NCBI GenBank assembly: GCA_014378085.1
Contig: JACMOJ010000120.1
Span: 1 to 7,175, forward strand
Direction of reading: 5' to 3'
Source of the DNA: Burkholderiales bacterium
GTDB lineage: Bacteria > Pseudomonadota > Gammaproteobacteria > Burkholderiales > Usitatibacteraceae
Length of the DNA: 7,175 bases
Position numbers and translations under genes: made by a program. The notes under the pieces are model-generated. The model had not been told where the DNA came from, made no database searches, and was given only the letters and a program-made list of their open reading frames with translations. Within the stretch, counting starts at the first letter, position 1. The number at the start of each line of letters is the position of its first letter. This document shows positions 5,997 to 7,175 of the stretch, piece by piece.

Positions 5997-7175
5997 CAGC
6001 GTTGCACTCTCACAGTGACCCGGACGATATTGCTGGAATCCCTGGTAAACGTGGCGTCGGGTGTCTCCGCTACACGCGACTTCAATGCGGACTGCATCGC
6101 GGGATCGGTGACCAAGGTTTCAATACTGACGACGTCTTCACGAATTGAAACGCGTTGCGGCACCGATGCCGACACGTCGTTGAGAATCGCGGCCACTTGC
6201 GCGAGCGCCAGGCGCGCATTGTCAGTCGTGCCGATACCGCGTTCGCGTTTCATGGTGTCGAGATTGCGCTGCATTTGCAAGGGCGGATCGACGATGGCCT
6301 GCGCCTTCGGAAACGCCTCTTTGAATACCTGGGTCATCTCTTTCTCGAGCACGCGCCGCCGCTGGTCAAGCCGCCAAGCGTCGATGACAATAAAAGCGAT
6401 CTGCAAAACGGCAATTGTGGCGATCAATACCAAGGCAGGTTTCAGCGCCCTACGCCACCCATTGCCGGTTGAGCGCGGTGCAAATTCGCCTACGAGCAAG
6501 TTTCCAGCGCCCGTCGATACCATGCGTGCCTTGGGAAGCGCTGCAACCTTTATCGGGCAATCAAGTACGCGCTGCCATGTTGCAATCCATGGTGCTGCAT
6601 TTGTGTCGTGGGTGAACACAATAAGCTGTGAGGGTGAAATGTGATGGTCGCGCGCTTCTTTCAGGGCGAGTGCCAAGGCGAAAGGGGGATCATCAGGAAT
6701 ACCTGAATTGCCTGCAGCGCTATTTTCAACGTCAAAGCTGTAAGCGAAGCCATCCGCGCGGCGCGCCAATCCATGGGCGCCATCGAGCATCAGGCCCCAC
6801 TCGTCTTTTCCAACCGGGATCAATTCTGCGGCCGATATAGCCTGCTTGGGTTCAATCTGCGTGTCACCAAGCCAGCGCAACGCACCAGCCAACCAATCGC
6901 GATCGATGGCAGCGATAACATGATTGGTCGTGTCGTTCGATGCCGCAACACCGAGAACCACGGCATGTACGGTGGCAGGGTCAATGGTGAGTTTGTCCTC
7001 GATGGCGTAACGCAGCAATGCGTCGCGCTTGGCAGCCGATACCGGTGGCAGCGGTGTTTCGATATACACCACGCGCCGTGCCGGGATAACGATCACCGTG
7101 CGCTCGGCACGCGGCACATCGGCCAGCGTTGTCAGCGCGCCAATACTATCGCGTAGTAAATCCGCCTGTCGATCA
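5996..7175 (-). CDS. gspL: Type II secretion system protein L, 5' end outside window
   Basis: GspL is the platform protein whose cytoplasmic actin-like domain binds the GspE ATPase and whose periplasmic ferredoxin-like domain binds GspM. About 392 residues are visible and the frame stays open to the window edge. Numbering from the GTG at 7115-7117: VIVIPARRVVYIETPLPPVSAAKRD (8-32) and the AIEDKL stretch (38-43) belong to the cytoplasmic domain, NLLVGEFAPR (206-215) closes it, one membrane helix follows (about 227-247), then AFPKAQAIVDPPLQM (268-282) and the periplasmic domain with SIREDVVSIE. That GTG is not the start, because the frame continues upstream through 19 more family-like residues (…LRDSIGALTTLAD). 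The missing part should be the first 20-40 residues. The gspK-side pseudopilin genes are expected just beyond the edge. Confidence 0.92.
   Translation of the reverse strand, partial: DRQADLLRDSIGALTTLADVPRAERTVIVIPARRVVYIETPLPPVSAAKRDALLRYAIEDKLTIDPATVHAVVLGVAASNDTTNHVIAAIDRDWLAGALRWLGDTQIEPKQAISAAELIPVGKDEWGLMLDGAHGLARRADGFAYSFDVENSAAGNSGIPDDPPFALALALKEARDHHISPSQLIVFTHDTNAAPWIATWQRVLDCPIKVAALPKARMVSTGAGNLLVGEFAPRSTGNGWRRALKPALVLIATIAVLQIAFIVIDAWRLDQRRRVLEKEMTQVFKEAFPKAQAIVDPPLQMQRNLDTMKRERGIGTTDNARLALAQVAAILNDVSASVPQRVSIREDVVSIETLVTDPAMQSALKSRVAETPDATFTRDSSNIVRVTVRVQR

Noticed and set aside
5946..6644. 232-codon plus-strand open frame opposite gspL.
   Set aside because: Composition-driven shadow of gspL, whose family motifs and operon overlaps are clear.

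Overview
The window looks like a betaproteobacterial chromosome (inference from the style of the type II secretion and AlgC-type proteins; I cannot name a genus). It splits into two unlike halves. Bases 2213-7175 hold a tightly packed minus-strand operon of intact, GC-rich core genes. Bases 1-2212 hold a looser, visibly more AT-rich plus-strand strip of small accessory genes, three of them broken.

Minus-strand operon, in transcription order (right to left): gspL (5' end outside the window), gspM, gspN, a YheT-type alpha/beta hydrolase, and a 463-residue phosphomannomutase/phosphoglucomutase of the AlgC type. gspL/gspM overlap by 1 base, gspM/gspN by 4 bases, and the next gaps are 14 and 3 bases, so one transcript is likely. 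GspL, GspM and GspN are inner-membrane parts of the type II secretion machine; the pseudopilin genes (gspG-K) would be expected just beyond base 7175. The hydrolase and the sugar mutase are not secretion parts but appear to ride on the same message.

Plus-strand strip: two neighbouring inverted repeats that share the same CTGGCG/CGCCAG arms (45-156); a hicA toxin relic (one frameshift, two in-frame amber stops); a hicB antitoxin cut short after its conserved N-terminal half; an intact small lipoprotein gene beginning six bases after the hicB stop; an intact zinc-ribbon membrane protein; and a four-helix membrane protein broken by two frameshifts and two stops (1550-2002). The last 210 bases before the converging operon contain no recognisable gene.

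I do not see a convincing new multi-gene system. The most informative signals are the decayed HicAB module and membrane-protein gene, which simple ORF calling would miss or mis-annotate, the probable breakpoint at the hicB/lipoprotein junction, and the paired palindromes at the left edge.
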